From NCBI GenBank assembly GCA_963707515.1, contig CAVPQI010000001.1, positions 1,364,001 to 1,428,000 of the forward strand: a stretch of DNA of 64,000 nucleotides, in the 5' to 3' direction. Of this stretch, positions 52,186 to 61,482 are shown one piece after another (positions within the stretch are counted from its first letter, which is position 1; each line of letters opens with the position of its first letter). The DNA is from Sva-07 sp963707515. GTDB taxonomy: Bacteria > Actinomycetota > Acidimicrobiia > Acidimicrobiales > Ilumatobacteraceae. Position numbers and translations under genes: made by a program. Below the pieces are notes generated by a model that worked only from the letters and a program-made list of their open reading frames with translations, was not told the origin of the DNA and did not search any database.

Positions 52186-52836
52186 ATGAATGCCACAGAT
52201 CAAGCACAGCTGCGCCACGTGCGCCGACGGGCGGGCGGCATCGCCGGCGTGCTCGCCCTGACCCTGACCCTGACCCTGGCCACGGTGGCGTGCGGCTCCG
52301 ACGCACCCAGTGCCGATGATGCCGGCGACGAACTGGCCGAGGTGGACGCCGAGGTGGACGCCGAGGTGGACGCCGAGGTGGTCGCCACCGATGCCGCCGC
52401 CGTCGTCGACTCCGTGGTCGACGACGCCGAGGCGGGCCGCGCCGACCTGGCGCAGGCGTTGCGCGACAACGGCCTCGACAGCGCCGCCGGGATCGTCGAG
52501 CAGATCGACCTCGACGAGCTGATCGCCAGCGAGGAATTCACGTTCCTGGCGCCGAGCAACGAGGCCTTCACGACGCTGGACGCCCAAGACGCCGCCGACC
52601 TGCTCACCGACCCGGCGATGATCGTCGACGTCCTGCGCAACCACCTCCTCGCCGACACGATGTCCGCCGAGGAACTGGCCGCCGCCGAAACGGTGGAGTC
52701 GGAAGCCGGCGAGACGCTGACGATCACCGGCGAGGGCGACACGCTGGAGATCAACGGCGTCGCCGTGGCGACCCGCGACATCGAGGTCGGCGACGGCGTC
52801 GTCCACGTCGTCGACGGCTTCTTGCTGACCGAGTGA
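52186..52836 (+). CDS. Fasciclin (FAS1) domain lipoprotein
   Basis: A 216-residue exported protein. A basic N-terminus (RRRAGG) and hydrophobic LTLTLTLATVAC region give a lipoprotein-like signal, with Cys near residue 31. An acidic EVDAEVDAEVDAEV tether follows. The FAS1 domain covers about residues 75-215, with FTFLAPSNEAFTTL and DGVVHVVDGFLL as the two conserved boxes. FAS1 proteins mediate surface adhesion or ligand binding. It is encoded four bases before an ABC exporter ATPase gene, suggesting joint function at the envelope. Confidence 0.9.
   Translation: MNATDQAQLRHVRRRAGGIAGVLALTLTLTLATVACGSDAPSADDAGDELAEVDAEVDAEVDAEVVATDAAAVVDSVVDDAEAGRADLAQALRDNGLDSAAGIVEQIDLDELIASEEFTFLAPSNEAFTTLDAQDAADLLTDPAMIVDVLRNHLLADTMSAEELAAAETVESEAGETLTITGEGDTLEINGVAVATRDIEVGDGVVHVVDGFLLTE
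52255..52278 (+). repeat. 6-bp tandem repeat in the fasciclin signal peptide
   Basis: Four ACCCTG-type units (first is GCCCTG) encode the LTLTLTL core of the signal peptide. Slippage by one unit would change hydrophobic length by two residues. Confidence 0.85.
52336..52380 (+). repeat. 12-bp tandem repeat encoding an acidic tether
   Basis: Three full and one partial copies of GCCGAGGTGGAC encode AEVD repeats between lipid anchor and FAS1 domain. Confidence 0.9.
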
Positions 52837-52840
52837 TCCC

Positions 52841-53862
52841 GTGACGGCGGTCGCTGAACCCACCACCGCGCTCCCGCGCCCGCCCTGCCCGACGACGACG
52901 GGCGGCCGATCACGATCCGCTTCGAGGGTGCCGGCAAGCGCTTCGGCGACCGGTGGATCGTCCGCGATCTCGACGTCGCCGTGCGCGGCGGCACGATCCT
53001 CGGCCTGGTCGGCCCGTCGGGGTGTGGCAAGTCGACCACGGTCCGCCTGGCGATCGGCGTGTACCGGCCCGACGAAGGCTCGGTGAGTGTGCTCGGCGAG
53101 TCGCCCGCCGAACGACCGACCCGTGAGCGGACGGCGATCGGCTACCTGCCGCAGGCGCCCGTGCTGTTCGACGATCTGTCGCTGCGCGAGAACCTCAACT
53201 TCCACGCCTCGCTCAACGGCGTCCGCTGGCGGCGACGCACACAGCTGCGCGCCGTGCTCGACCTGGTGTCGCTGCGCGGGGAGGAGCGCAAGCTCGTGCG
53301 CAACGCCTCCGGCGGCATGCGGCGGCGGCTGGCGCTGGCGGCGACGCTCGTCCACGACCCGCCGGTCCTCGTCCTCGACGAGCCGACGGCCGGGATCGAC
53401 CCACTGCTGCGCCGCCAGATCTGGGAGCACTTCCGTGACCTGCGCGACCGCGGCCGGACGATCGTCGTCACGACCCAGCACGTCAACGAGGCCGCCAACT
53501 GCGACGTCGTGGTCGTGCTCGACGAAGGTCACGTGATCGCCGTCGGGACGCCCGACGAGCTGCACCGCCAGGCGTACGGCGGCGAGGTCGTGTCGATCTG
53601 CTTCGCCCGTTCGATCGACGACCATCTGATCGACGAAGTGCGCGGCGTCGACGGCGTCGTCGACGTGCGGTGGATCGATGCCCGCCAGGTGCGCGTCATC
53701 GTCGACGACGCCGGCACCGGCCTGCCGAAGCTCCAAGAGCGTCTCGGGGCGCTCGGCGTCGAGGTCGCCGAGGCAGCCGAGGTCCCGGTCGACTGGGACG
53801 AGACGTTCATCCAGCTCGTCGAGGCGGCGGGCAGCCGGTCGACCGACGGAGACGAGTCGTGA
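52841..53862 (+). CDS. ABC-2 type exporter ATP-binding protein (N-terminus frame-shifted)
   Basis: ABC ATPase of about 340 residues. Walker A is GPSGCGKSTT, Q-loop LPQAPVLFDDLSL, signature NASGGMRRRLALA, Walker B VLVLDEPTAGIDP and H-loop TTQHVNEA. A C-terminal domain of about 95 residues follows. Sequence before Walker A (DGRPITIRFEGAGKRFGDRW) lacks an ATG or GTG; the likely start is GTG 52841, with a frame change near 52865-52890. If that is rejected, GTG 52981 gives a product missing the first strands. Adjacent to the Fas1 gene and overlapping the permease gene start. Confidence 0.88.
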
Positions 53863-55395
53863 GCCCTCCCGTCGAGGCCACCCTGCGCCCGCGCCGCTGC
53901 CCGGCGACTGGTGCAGATCGGCGGCTTCCTCCACAAGGAGGTCGTCGCCCTCCTCCGCCAGCCGCGTCTGCTCCTGGTGCTCGTCGCCGGGCCGTTCCTG
54001 ATCCTGTTGCTGTTCGGGATCGGGTACGACCAGCAGCAGACCGTGCTGCGCACGGCGTTCGTCGGCCCCGAGGACTCGGTGTACGAGGAGACGATCGACC
54101 AGTTCGCCGACGACCTGAGCCAGTACGTCGTCAACGAGGGGTACAGCGACGACCTCGTCGCCGCCGAGGAGCGTCTGCGCGACGGCGAGATCGACGCCGT
54201 CGTCATCTTCCCGGCCGATCCGGTCGAGACGGTGCTCGGCGGCGAGCAGGCCGAGATCAAGGTGCTCCACGACAAGATCGACCCGATCCAGCAGGTCGCC
54301 GTCGAGGTGTCGTCACAGGTCGCGGTGATGGAGGTCAACGCCCGCGTGCTCGAAGAAGTGCTGGGACGCGCCCAGGACACGCTGATCCCGATCGCCGAAG
54401 GAGTGGCGACCGCCACGGCGCAGGTCGACGAGCTGGCAGCTGCGGTCGATGCCGGGGATCGGGCGCTCGTCGAGGACCTGGTCGCCCAGCTCGACGGCAC
54501 CGGCACGGCGATCACCACGGTGGCCGACGCCACCGGCGAGGTCGCCGCGGCACTCGGCGGCGACGACGAGACGGTGCAACGGATCAGCGAGTTGCAGGCG
54601 TCGGCCGACGAGGTCACCGCCTCGATCGATCGCTTCGTGGCCGACAGCTCGTCGATCACCGCTGCCGACGTCGACCAGTTGGCCGACCGGATCGCCACCG
54701 TCGGCGAGGTGTCGGAGACCGTGGCGACGCTCGATCCGAACGTCATCGTGCGACCCTTCGCCAGCGACACGGCGAGCCTGCAACGCCAGCCGGTCACGGT
54801 GATCGACTACTTCGCGCCGGCGGCCGTGGCGCTGTTGCTGCAGCACATGGTGCTGACGTTCGCCGCGATGAGCCTCGTTGCCGACCGCGGCCTCGGGCTG
54901 TTCGAGGTCTATCGGGTCGGCCCGGTCGACGCCGGGCGGGTGATGGTCGGCAAGTACCTGGCGTTCGTCCTCGTCGGGGCATTCGTCGCGGCAGCACTGC
55001 TGGCGGCGATCACCCAGCTCCTCGACGTGCCGCTGCGCGGCGACGTGGTGTGGGTGGCGGTCGCGGTCGGCGGGGTGATGGTGGCGTCGATCGGGCTCGG
55101 GATGATGCTCTCCCTGCTCGCCCGTACCGACGTCCAAGCAGTCCAGTTCTCGATGCTCGCGCTGCTGGCGGCGCTGTTCTTCGGTGGCTTCTTCCTCGAC
55201 CTCGATGCCTTCGACTACCCGGTCAAGTTGTTGTCGTGGCTGCTCCCGGTCTCCTACGGCATCCGCATGCTGCGTGATGTGATGTTGCGCGGCATCGAGC
55301 CCGACGTCTGGGATCTCGCCGGGCTCGGCGCCACGACCGTGGCGTTCGGCTTCGTCGCCTGGGCCCTGCTCCGCCGGCAACTGCGGGTACGGTGA
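53859..55395 (+). CDS. ABC-2 type exporter permease with large coiled-coil extracytoplasmic loop
   Basis: Permease of about 510 residues. One membrane helix (LLLVLVAGPFLILLLFGIGY) is followed by about 270 extracytoplasmic residues that look helical and coiled (EEVLGRAQDTLIPIAEGVATA and later), then five C-terminal helices as in ABC-2/YhgE-type exporters. The first clear start in the permease frame is GTG 53911. A GTG at 53859, overlapping the ATPase stop (GTGA), would add about 17 residues if one extra base near 53895 is removed. The exported substrate is unknown. Confidence 0.86.
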
Positions 55396-56285
55396 CCGCC
55401 GTGGCGTCCCGCCCGCTGCGCGACCGATGGCGCTCGATCGAGGCGCAACGCCGAGCCGGCCGGTTGATGGTCGGCGTCGGCTTCACCGGCGCACTGCTCG
55501 CCGTCGTCGGTTCGATCACGGCCTGGCTGTTCGTCGGCGAGCTCCACGACGCGACCGACGAAAGCCTGGCCGTGACCGTGGAGACGCTCGACTCGATCGA
55601 CGACACGATCGATCTCGCCGACGACGTGCTCGGCTCGACCACCGACGTCGTCGCCGCGGTGGCGGGCACGTTGGAGTCGCTGTCGGGCTCGTTCGACACC
55701 GCGACCACGGCGATCGACGACGTCGCCGGACTCGCCGAATCGCTCGGTCCCTCACTCGACGAGGCGACGTCGACGACGCGCACGCTGGAAGAGATCGGCG
55801 CCGAGATCGACCGCGCCCTCGTCGCCGTGTCGTCGCTGCCGATCGGACCGGACTACGACCCCGAGTCCGGTCTCGGTGAGACGTTCGGCCGCCTCACCGC
55901 GGCCCTCGAACCGATCGGCGAGAACCTGTCCACGACAGCGACGAGCCTGACCGAGTTCACCGATTCCGCCGGCGAGCTCAGCGAGCGGCTGGCGACGCTG
56001 ACGGACTCGGTTCAGGGGGTCAGCGCCGACCTCGCCGACAGTGACCTCCTCGTCGATCAGTACCGGGCGCGCGTCGCCGAGGCCCGGGCCCTCGCGGTGG
56101 ACACCCGGGCCGATCTCGGCGACGACGTGCGGCTGATGCGGCTGCTGATCGCGATCGGCGGGCTGACGCTGCTGATCGGCCAGATCGTCCCGTTGTGGGT
56201 CGGCCGTTCGGTGCTCGACGAGGTCAACGCCCTCGCGGCCGATGTCACCGACGTGACGGATGCCACCTCCACCAGCACCGGGTGA
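55392..56285 (+). CDS. Membrane-anchored coiled-coil protein of unknown function
   Basis: A 297-residue protein starting at GTG 55392, overlapping the permease stop (GTGA). It has a membrane helix near residues 23-48 (GRLMVGVGFTGALLAVVGS), about 190 residues rich in Ser, Thr, Asp and Leu with heptad-like spacing, and a second helix near residues 245-270 (LMRLLIAIGGLTLLIGQIV). The topology matches a periplasmic-side coiled coil held by two helices, resembling the exporter loop. I do not recognise a family. Likely an accessory of the ABC-2 exporter. Confidence 0.8.
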   Translation: MTAVASRPLRDRWRSIEAQRRAGRLMVGVGFTGALLAVVGSITAWLFVGELHDATDESLAVTVETLDSIDDTIDLADDVLGSTTDVVAAVAGTLESLSGSFDTATTAIDDVAGLAESLGPSLDEATSTTRTLEEIGAEIDRALVAVSSLPIGPDYDPESGLGETFGRLTAALEPIGENLSTTATSLTEFTDSAGELSERLATLTDSVQGVSADLADSDLLVDQYRARVAEARALAVDTRADLGDDVRLMRLLIAIGGLTLLIGQIVPLWVGRSVLDEVNALAADVTDVTDATSTSTG

Positions 56286-56298
56286 CACACTGTCACCC
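56280..56298 (+). promoter_or_regulatory. 8-bp inverted repeat at the acyl-CoA synthetase start
   Basis: GGGTGACA (56280-56287) and TGTCACCC (56291-56298) flank CAC and end one base before ATG 56300. They overlap the stop of the coiled-coil gene. The position fits a repressor operator or a translation-masking hairpin; no regulator is nearby. Confidence 0.5.
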
Positions 56299-56299
56299 C

Positions 56300-58004
56300 A
56301 TGACGATGTCATTCCAGGAGGCGTGTGCCGCGGTCTGCGCGCCGGGGTCGCGCTTCGAGATCATCGAGACGCAGGTGCTCGGACAGCCGACCAAGGTGTT
56401 TGCCGGCACTCCGCCGAATCTGCGACACCTGTTCGCCGCCGCAGGCGGCCGGACCGACGACTTCATCGTCTTCGAGGACGAGCGGTGGACGATGCCGGCG
56501 GTGCTCGATCTGATGGGGCAGCTCGGCCACGCCCTCGTGCACGACCTCGGCGTACGCAAGGGCGACCGGGTCGCCATCGCCATGCGCAACTACCCGGAGT
56601 GGATCATGGCGTTCGCCGCGATCATGTCGATCGGGGCGATCGCCGTGTCGCTGAACGCCTGGTGGACCGACCGACGAGCTCGACTACGCCCTCGACGACT
56701 CGGCGCCGACGGTGCTCATCGCCGACGCAGAACGGCGCGCCGTCTCGCCGCGGCGACCGCCGGGCGCGGTCGTCGCACGCGTCGTCGGTGTCCGCACCGC
56801 CGCTGACCAGGACGCCGGCGCGGGTGACCTCGACGTCATCGCCCTGGAAGCGCTGTTGACGAACGGCGCCATGCTGCCCGACGTCGAGATCGACCCCGAC
56901 GACGACGCCACGATCCTCTACACGTCGGGCACGACCGGCCACCCGAAGGGCGCGGTGTCCACGCACCGGGCGGTCGTCAGGCGCTGATGGCCTTCGGCTG
57001 CCCGCGGCGCCGTCGACCGCGCTGCGCGAGCCCGAGCCGGCCGACGCCGAGCGCCAGCCGGCGTCGTTCATCCTGCATCGTCCCGCTGTTCCACGTCACC
57101 GGCTGCGTGCCGGTGATGCTCGGCGCGCTTCGTCGGCGGCATCGAAGCTCGTGATGATGTACAAGTGGGACCCCGAGCGGGCGCTCGAGCTGATCGAGCG
57201 CGAGCGGGTCACCAACTTCGTCGGCGTGCCGACGCAGAGCTGGGACCTGCTCGAGTCGCCCGACGTTCGCCGAGCGCGACACGTCGAGCCTGCGCTCGGT
57301 CGGCGGCGGCGGCGCGCCGGCGCCGCCCGAGCTGGTCGCGACGCGTCGACGAGAACTTCCGCCGCGGCCGACCGAGCATCGGCTACGGCATGACCGAGAC
57401 CAACGCCTACGGGCCGGGCAACACCGGCGACGACTACATCGCCCACCCCACGAGCACCGGGCGCGGTCGCGCCGATCCTCGAGCATCGCGATCCGCGACC
57501 CCGACGGCACCGCCGCTGCCGGCCGGCGAGACGCGGCGAGATCTGGTTCACGCGGCCCCAACCTGATCCGCGGCTACTGGAACCAGCCCGAGGCCACCGC
57601 CGAGACGATCGTCGACGGCTGGCTGCGCACCGGCGACATCGGCCGCCTCGACGACGAGGGCTTCGTCTACGTCGAGGACCGGGCCAAGGACATGATCCTG
57701 CGCGGCGGCGAGAACGTCTACTGCGCCGAGGTCGAGGCGGCGATCTACGAGCACCCCGCCGTCTACGAGGCCGCCGTGTTCGGCATCCCCCACGAGCGGC
57801 TCGGCGAGGAGGTCGCCGCCGCCGTGATGCCCAAGCCCGGCTCGACCCTCGACGCGGCCGAGCTGCAGCGCTTCGTCGGCGAGCGGCTGGCGACGTTCAA
57901 GGTGCCCAGCGTCGTCACGCTCGTCGACGAGCAGCTGCCCCGCAACGCCGTCGGGCAAGATCCTCAAGCGGGAACTGCGCGACCAGGTCCTCGCCGCCCG
58001 CTGA
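56300..58004 (+). pseudogene. AMP-forming acyl-CoA synthetase, frame broken by many small indels
   Basis: Adenylate-forming enzyme whose segments read in order over three frames: GRTDDFIVFEDERWTMPAV, GDRVAIAMRNYPEWIMAFAA, the P-loop ATILYTSGTTGHPKGAVSTH, VTNFVGVPTQSWDLLES, YGMTETNAYGP, GWLRTGDIGRLDDEGFVYV, DRAKDMILRGGENVYCAEVE and a C-terminus including VGKILKRELRD with catalytic Lys. Roughly fifteen or more breaks lie between 56668 and 57960, most removable as single extra bases (for example before TTC, AAG and ATC codons). Motifs are preserved, so sequencing error is favoured. It activates a carboxylic acid for the beta-oxidation enzymes nearby (inference). Confidence 0.87.
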
Positions 58005-58031
58005 ACGATCAGACCGTCCCGCCACAGCAAG

Positions 58032-58037
58032 TAGGTT
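58032..58037 (+). promoter_or_regulatory. Predicted -10 box of the holin-like/phosphodiesterase gene
   Basis: TAGGTT seven bases before ATG 58045, without a Shine-Dalgarno sequence; fits a leaderless promoter. Confidence 0.45.
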
Positions 58038-58044
58038 CCGGGCG

Positions 58045-60090
58045 ATGGCTGCTGACGAAGCCACGCCGACGGGTCTGCGTCCAGCGGGCGACCGGCCTCG
58101 CTTGGGGCAGGTGCTCGGGCGCGGGCTCGCCGTCGTCGTCGCCAACGCCATCGCCTTGGCGCTCCTCGGCTGGGTGCTCGACGACCTGTCGTTCGAGAAC
58201 GTCTGGGCACTCCTGCTGGCGGCCTTCGTCATCGGTGTCGTCAATGCCCTGATCTGGCCGGCCCTGGCCGTCGTCGTGGTGCCGTTGTCCGTGCTGACGT
58301 TGGGACTGGGGGCGATCATCGTCGATGCTCTCGTCGTCTGGCTGGTGCTCGACGAGCTGCCGGGGGTCACGCTCGACGGCGGCTTCTGGGTGGCGTTCGT
58401 GGTGACCATCGGGCTGACGGTGGTGACGACGGTCGTCGCCTCGCTGATGGCGATCGACGACGACGCCTGGGTCGACGAGCAGATGGCGCGGCGGGCGAGG
58501 CGCAAGGCCCAGGGTGCAGCGGCGACCGAGGTGCCCGGGTTCGTGTTCCTGCAGATCGACGGACTGTCCGAGCAGGTGTTGCGGCGGGCACTGTCGTCGG
58601 GCGATCTGCCGACGCTGCACCGCTGGCTGCACGACGGCAGCCACCGACTCGTCGAGTGGGAGACCGACTGGTCGTCGCAGACCGGCGTGTCGCAGTGCGG
58701 GATCCTCCACGGCTCGAACGACGAGATGCCGGCGTTCCGCTGGCTGGAGAAGGACAGCGGCACGCTGATGGTGTCCAACCATCCGAAGTCGGCCGCCGAG
58801 ATCGAACGCCGCCACAGCGACGGCAACGGCCTGCTGTCGGACAACGGGTCGAGCTACGGCAACCTGTTCACCGGCGATGCGACGCGTGCGGCGCTGACGA
58901 TGAGCGTCGCCGGCAAGGTCAAAGAGGGCAAGGTCGGTGCCGGTTACGTGCGCTACTTCTCGCGTCCGGACAACGCGGTGCGCACGATGACCGACGTCGT
59001 CGTCGATGTCGTCCGCGAGCGGCGGGCGGCCGCCGATCAACGGCGCCGCGACGTCCAGCCGCGTGTCTCGCGCAACGTCACCTACTCGCTGCTGCGTGCC
59101 TTCACGACCGTCGTCAGCCGCGACGTGTGCGTGCAGGGCGTGCTCGGCGACATCGCCGACGGACGCCGGACGATCTACGCGGACCTGCTCGGTTACGACG
59201 AGGTGGCCCACCACTCCGGCCCCGAACGCGCCGACGCGATCGCCGTGCTACGCGACATCGATCACCAGATCGGGCGCATCCAGCGATCGCTGCAATGGGC
59301 GCCGCGCCCGTACCACCTCGTGGTGCTCTCCGACCACGGTCAGACCCAGGGCCCGTCGTTCGAGGGCGCCTACGGCGAGACGCTGGAGGCGCTCGTCGCC
59401 CGGCTGACCGGCGAGCGCCCGGCGATCGACCCCGACTCGGAGTCGGGCAAGACGGAGTCGACCGCGTGGTTGCGGTCGGCGCGAGGCGACCAGGGCCACG
59501 ACACGACCGGCGCCGAGGTTCCCGACACCGACACCGACACCGACACCGGCACCGACACCGACACCGACAACGGCATGGTGACCGTGCTCGGATCGGGCAG
59601 CCTCGGGCTGGTCTACCTGCCGGGGCCGCCGCGGCGGCTCGTGCGCGAGGAGATCGACGAGCGGTACCCGGCCCTGATCGACGGCCTGCGCGCCCATCCG
59701 GGCATGGGGTTCGTGCTCGTCCGTTCCGATGCCGACGGCGCGGTCGTCCTCGGGCCGCGCGGGCAGCGCTTCCTCGATCGCCCCGCGGATGGCCCTGACG
59801 CCGTCGTCGGCGAGGACCCGCTGGAGCCGTTCGGTCCCGCCGCCGTGCACCAGGTGAGCAAGGTCGACGGGTTCCGCCACGTCGCCGACCTGATGCTCAA
59901 CTCGCGCTACGACGCCGACCAGGACGAGGTGCATGCGTTCGAGCACCAGGTCAGCTCTCACGGTGGGCTCGGCGGCCCGCAGACGCACCCCTTCATCCTG
60001 CGGCCGGCCGAGCTCCCTGATCCGCTGGTACCGCTGCGCGGCGCCGCCGAGGTCTACCGCTACTTCAAGACCTGGCTCACCGCGCCCTGA
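58045..60090 (+). CDS. Holin-like four-helix membrane domain fused to an alkaline-phosphatase superfamily hydrolase
   Basis: A 681-residue fusion. Residues 20-140 hold four membrane helices of the mycobacterial 4TM/phage-holin-IV type (LLAAFVIGVVNALIWPAL). From residue 165 a phosphodiesterase/nucleotide pyrophosphatase-like domain begins: VPGFVFLQIDGLSEQVLRRAL (first metal Asp), TDWSSQTGVSQCGI (nucleophile region), LLGYDEVAHHSGP and VVLSDHGQTQG (metal Asp/His sites). An Asp/Thr repeat (about residues 494-509) is an acidic spacer. Likely acts on a phosphorylated envelope substrate, probably on the outer face. A sulfatase CxPxR motif is absent. Confidence 0.87.
   Translation: MAADEATPTGLRPAGDRPRLGQVLGRGLAVVVANAIALALLGWVLDDLSFENVWALLLAAFVIGVVNALIWPALAVVVVPLSVLTLGLGAIIVDALVVWLVLDELPGVTLDGGFWVAFVVTIGLTVVTTVVASLMAIDDDAWVDEQMARRARRKAQGAAATEVPGFVFLQIDGLSEQVLRRALSSGDLPTLHRWLHDGSHRLVEWETDWSSQTGVSQCGILHGSNDEMPAFRWLEKDSGTLMVSNHPKSAAEIERRHSDGNGLLSDNGSSYGNLFTGDATRAALTMSVAGKVKEGKVGAGYVRYFSRPDNAVRTMTDVVVDVVRERRAAADQRRRDVQPRVSRNVTYSLLRAFTTVVSRDVCVQGVLGDIADGRRTIYADLLGYDEVAHHSGPERADAIAVLRDIDHQIGRIQRSLQWAPRPYHLVVLSDHGQTQGPSFEGAYGETLEALVARLTGERPAIDPDSESGKTESTAWLRSARGDQGHDTTGAEVPDTDTDTDTGTDTDTDNGMVTVLGSGSLGLVYLPGPPRRLVREEIDERYPALIDGLRAHPGMGFVLVRSDADGAVVLGPRGQRFLDRPADGPDAVVGEDPLEPFGPAAVHQVSKVDGFRHVADLMLNSRYDADQDEVHAFEHQVSSHGGLGGPQTHPFILRPAELPDPLVPLRGAAEVYRYFKTWLTAP
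59524..59571 (+). repeat. 6-bp GACACC tandem repeat encoding an Asp/Thr spacer
   Basis: Eight six-base units (GACACC, with single-base variants GGCACC and GACAAC) encode the DT repeat in the phosphodiesterase domain. Confidence 0.9.
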
Positions 60091-61033
60091 GCTGCCCGCT
60101 CGCCACGCGGAAGCCGATGTTGCCGGCGGTGCTGTCGGCAGTGTTGGCACTGCGGGCGTCGACCCGGTAGCGCCAGCAGTAGCTGTCGTGGCAGAGGTAC
60201 GACCCGCCGCGCATGACACGTGCCTGACCGCCGGGTGGGCCGGCGGGATCGCGACGGGACCCGCGCCCGTAGGTGCCCGGGTCGAACCAGTCGTGGCACC
60301 ACTCCCACACGTTGCCCGTCGCCTCGTGGAGCCCGAACTCGTTCGCCGGATAGGTCCCGACGGGGCAGGTGCCGACCCACCCGTCGTCACCCGCATCGTG
60401 GTGCGGGAACTCGCCCTGGAACACGTTCATCAGGTGCTCGCCGCCGGGCTCGCGCTCGTGCCCCCAGGGGTAGTGGGCCCCCTCGACGCCGCCGCGGGCG
60501 GCGCGCTCCCACTGCGCCTCGGTGGGCAACGTCGTGCCGGCCCAGGCGCAGTAGGCCCGGGCGTCGAGCCAGCTGACGTGGACCACGGGATGGTCACCGC
60601 GCTCGGCGACGTTGCTCTGCGGGCCCTCCGGGTGCCTCCAGTCGGCACCCTCGACGAGCCGCCACCACGGCGCCGCGACCACCGCCTGCGTCGGCGGGAA
60701 GTCGTCGGGGAGGAGACCGCCGAACACGAACGAGTTGCCGTAGCCCTCGGCCGTCGTCCGATGCCCGGTGGCGTCGACGAACGCGGCGAAGGCGTCGTTG
60801 GTGACCGTCGTGCGGCCGATCGAGAAGGCGGACAGGGCGACCTCGTGCGCCGGCCCTTCACCGTCCGCGGAGTAGCCCCGGGGGTCGTCGGTGCCCATCG
60901 TGAACGTGCCGGCCGGTACGTCGACGAGGTCGATGGTGAACCCTTCCGGCGCCGCGGTCGGGGGGTGCGCGACGCCGCTCCGGCGAGCGGCCGCGCCGTC
61001 GGACGGGCGCGACGGTCCGCAGCAGGCGCTCAT
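60077..61033 (-). CDS. Formylglycine-generating enzyme
   Basis: A 318-residue FGE-sulfatase domain protein. The two copper-binding active-site cysteines are present in GGSYLCHDSYCWRY (about residues 278-284), and the surrounding RVDARSANTADSTAGNIGFR matches genuine FGE rather than non-catalytic homologues. TFTMGTDDPRGYSADGEGP and NVWEWCHDWF are family motifs. It oxidises the Cys of CxPxR motifs in sulfatases to formylglycine. No protein in the window carries an obvious CxPxR sulfatase site, so the target lies elsewhere. The 3' end overlaps the phosphodiesterase gene by 14 bases. Confidence 0.94.
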   Translation of the reverse strand: MSACCGPSRPSDGAAARRSGVAHPPTAAPEGFTIDLVDVPAGTFTMGTDDPRGYSADGEGPAHEVALSAFSIGRTTVTNDAFAAFVDATGHRTTAEGYGNSFVFGGLLPDDFPPTQAVVAAPWWRLVEGADWRHPEGPQSNVAERGDHPVVHVSWLDARAYCAWAGTTLPTEAQWERAARGGVEGAHYPWGHEREPGGEHLMNVFQGEFPHHDAGDDGWVGTCPVGTYPANEFGLHEATGNVWEWCHDWFDPGTYGRGSRRDPAGPPGGQARVMRGGSYLCHDSYCWRYRVDARSANTADSTAGNIGFRVASGQLRAR

Positions 61034-61083
61034 CGGGCCATTGTGCCCGACGGGGCCGGTGCCGCCCGTGCGATGATCTCGGC

Positions 61084-61482
61084 ATGCCGTACGGGTCCCT
61101 GCGCATCACCGGCTTCGACCACCTCGTCCTTCGTTGCCGCGACGTGGAGGCGTCGCTGCGGTGGTACGTCGAGGTGCTCGGGTTGCCCCCGGTGCGCGTC
61201 GGCGAGTGGCGCGACGGCACGGCACCGTTCCCGTCGATCCGGATCAGCCCCGAGTCGATCATCGATCTCATCCCGGCGACGGGGACGATCACCGAGAACA
61301 ACGTCGACCACTTCTGCGTCGTCGCCGACCGGGCATCCGTCGATGCCGTCGTCGCCGGGGCGGGGACGATGTTCAACGTCGTCGACGGCCCCGGCACACG
61401 CTTCGGCGCCCGTGGTGTGGGCTGGTCGGTCTACGTGACCGATCCCGACGGCAACGTCGTCGAGATCCGCTCGTACGACTGA
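61084..61482 (+). CDS. VOC-fold glyoxalase-like protein
   Basis: A 132-residue single VOC domain: ITGFDHLVLRCRDVEASLRWY, then ENNVDHFCVVADRAS and WSVYVTDPDGNVVEIRSYD, giving the His/His/Glu metal-type positions. This arrangement resembles the fosfomycin-resistance-like and YwkD-like branch of VOC proteins. Substrate unknown. It diverges from the FGE gene (50-base gap) and its 3' end overlaps the convergent flavoprotein gene by 52 bases. Confidence 0.9.
   Translation: MPYGSLRITGFDHLVLRCRDVEASLRWYVEVLGLPPVRVGEWRDGTAPFPSIRISPESIIDLIPATGTITENNVDHFCVVADRASVDAVVAGAGTMFNVVDGPGTRFGARGVGWSVYVTDPDGNVVEIRSYD

Noticed and set aside
52084..54270. 728-codon minus-strand open frame opposite the FAS1/ABC genes
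   Set aside because: Antisense shadow; the plus strand carries Walker motifs and a FAS1 domain.
58045..60090. Sulfatase activity for the phosphodiesterase-like fusion next to FGE
   Set aside because: No CxPxR motif; the cysteine present (SQCGI) is not in the sulfatase context.
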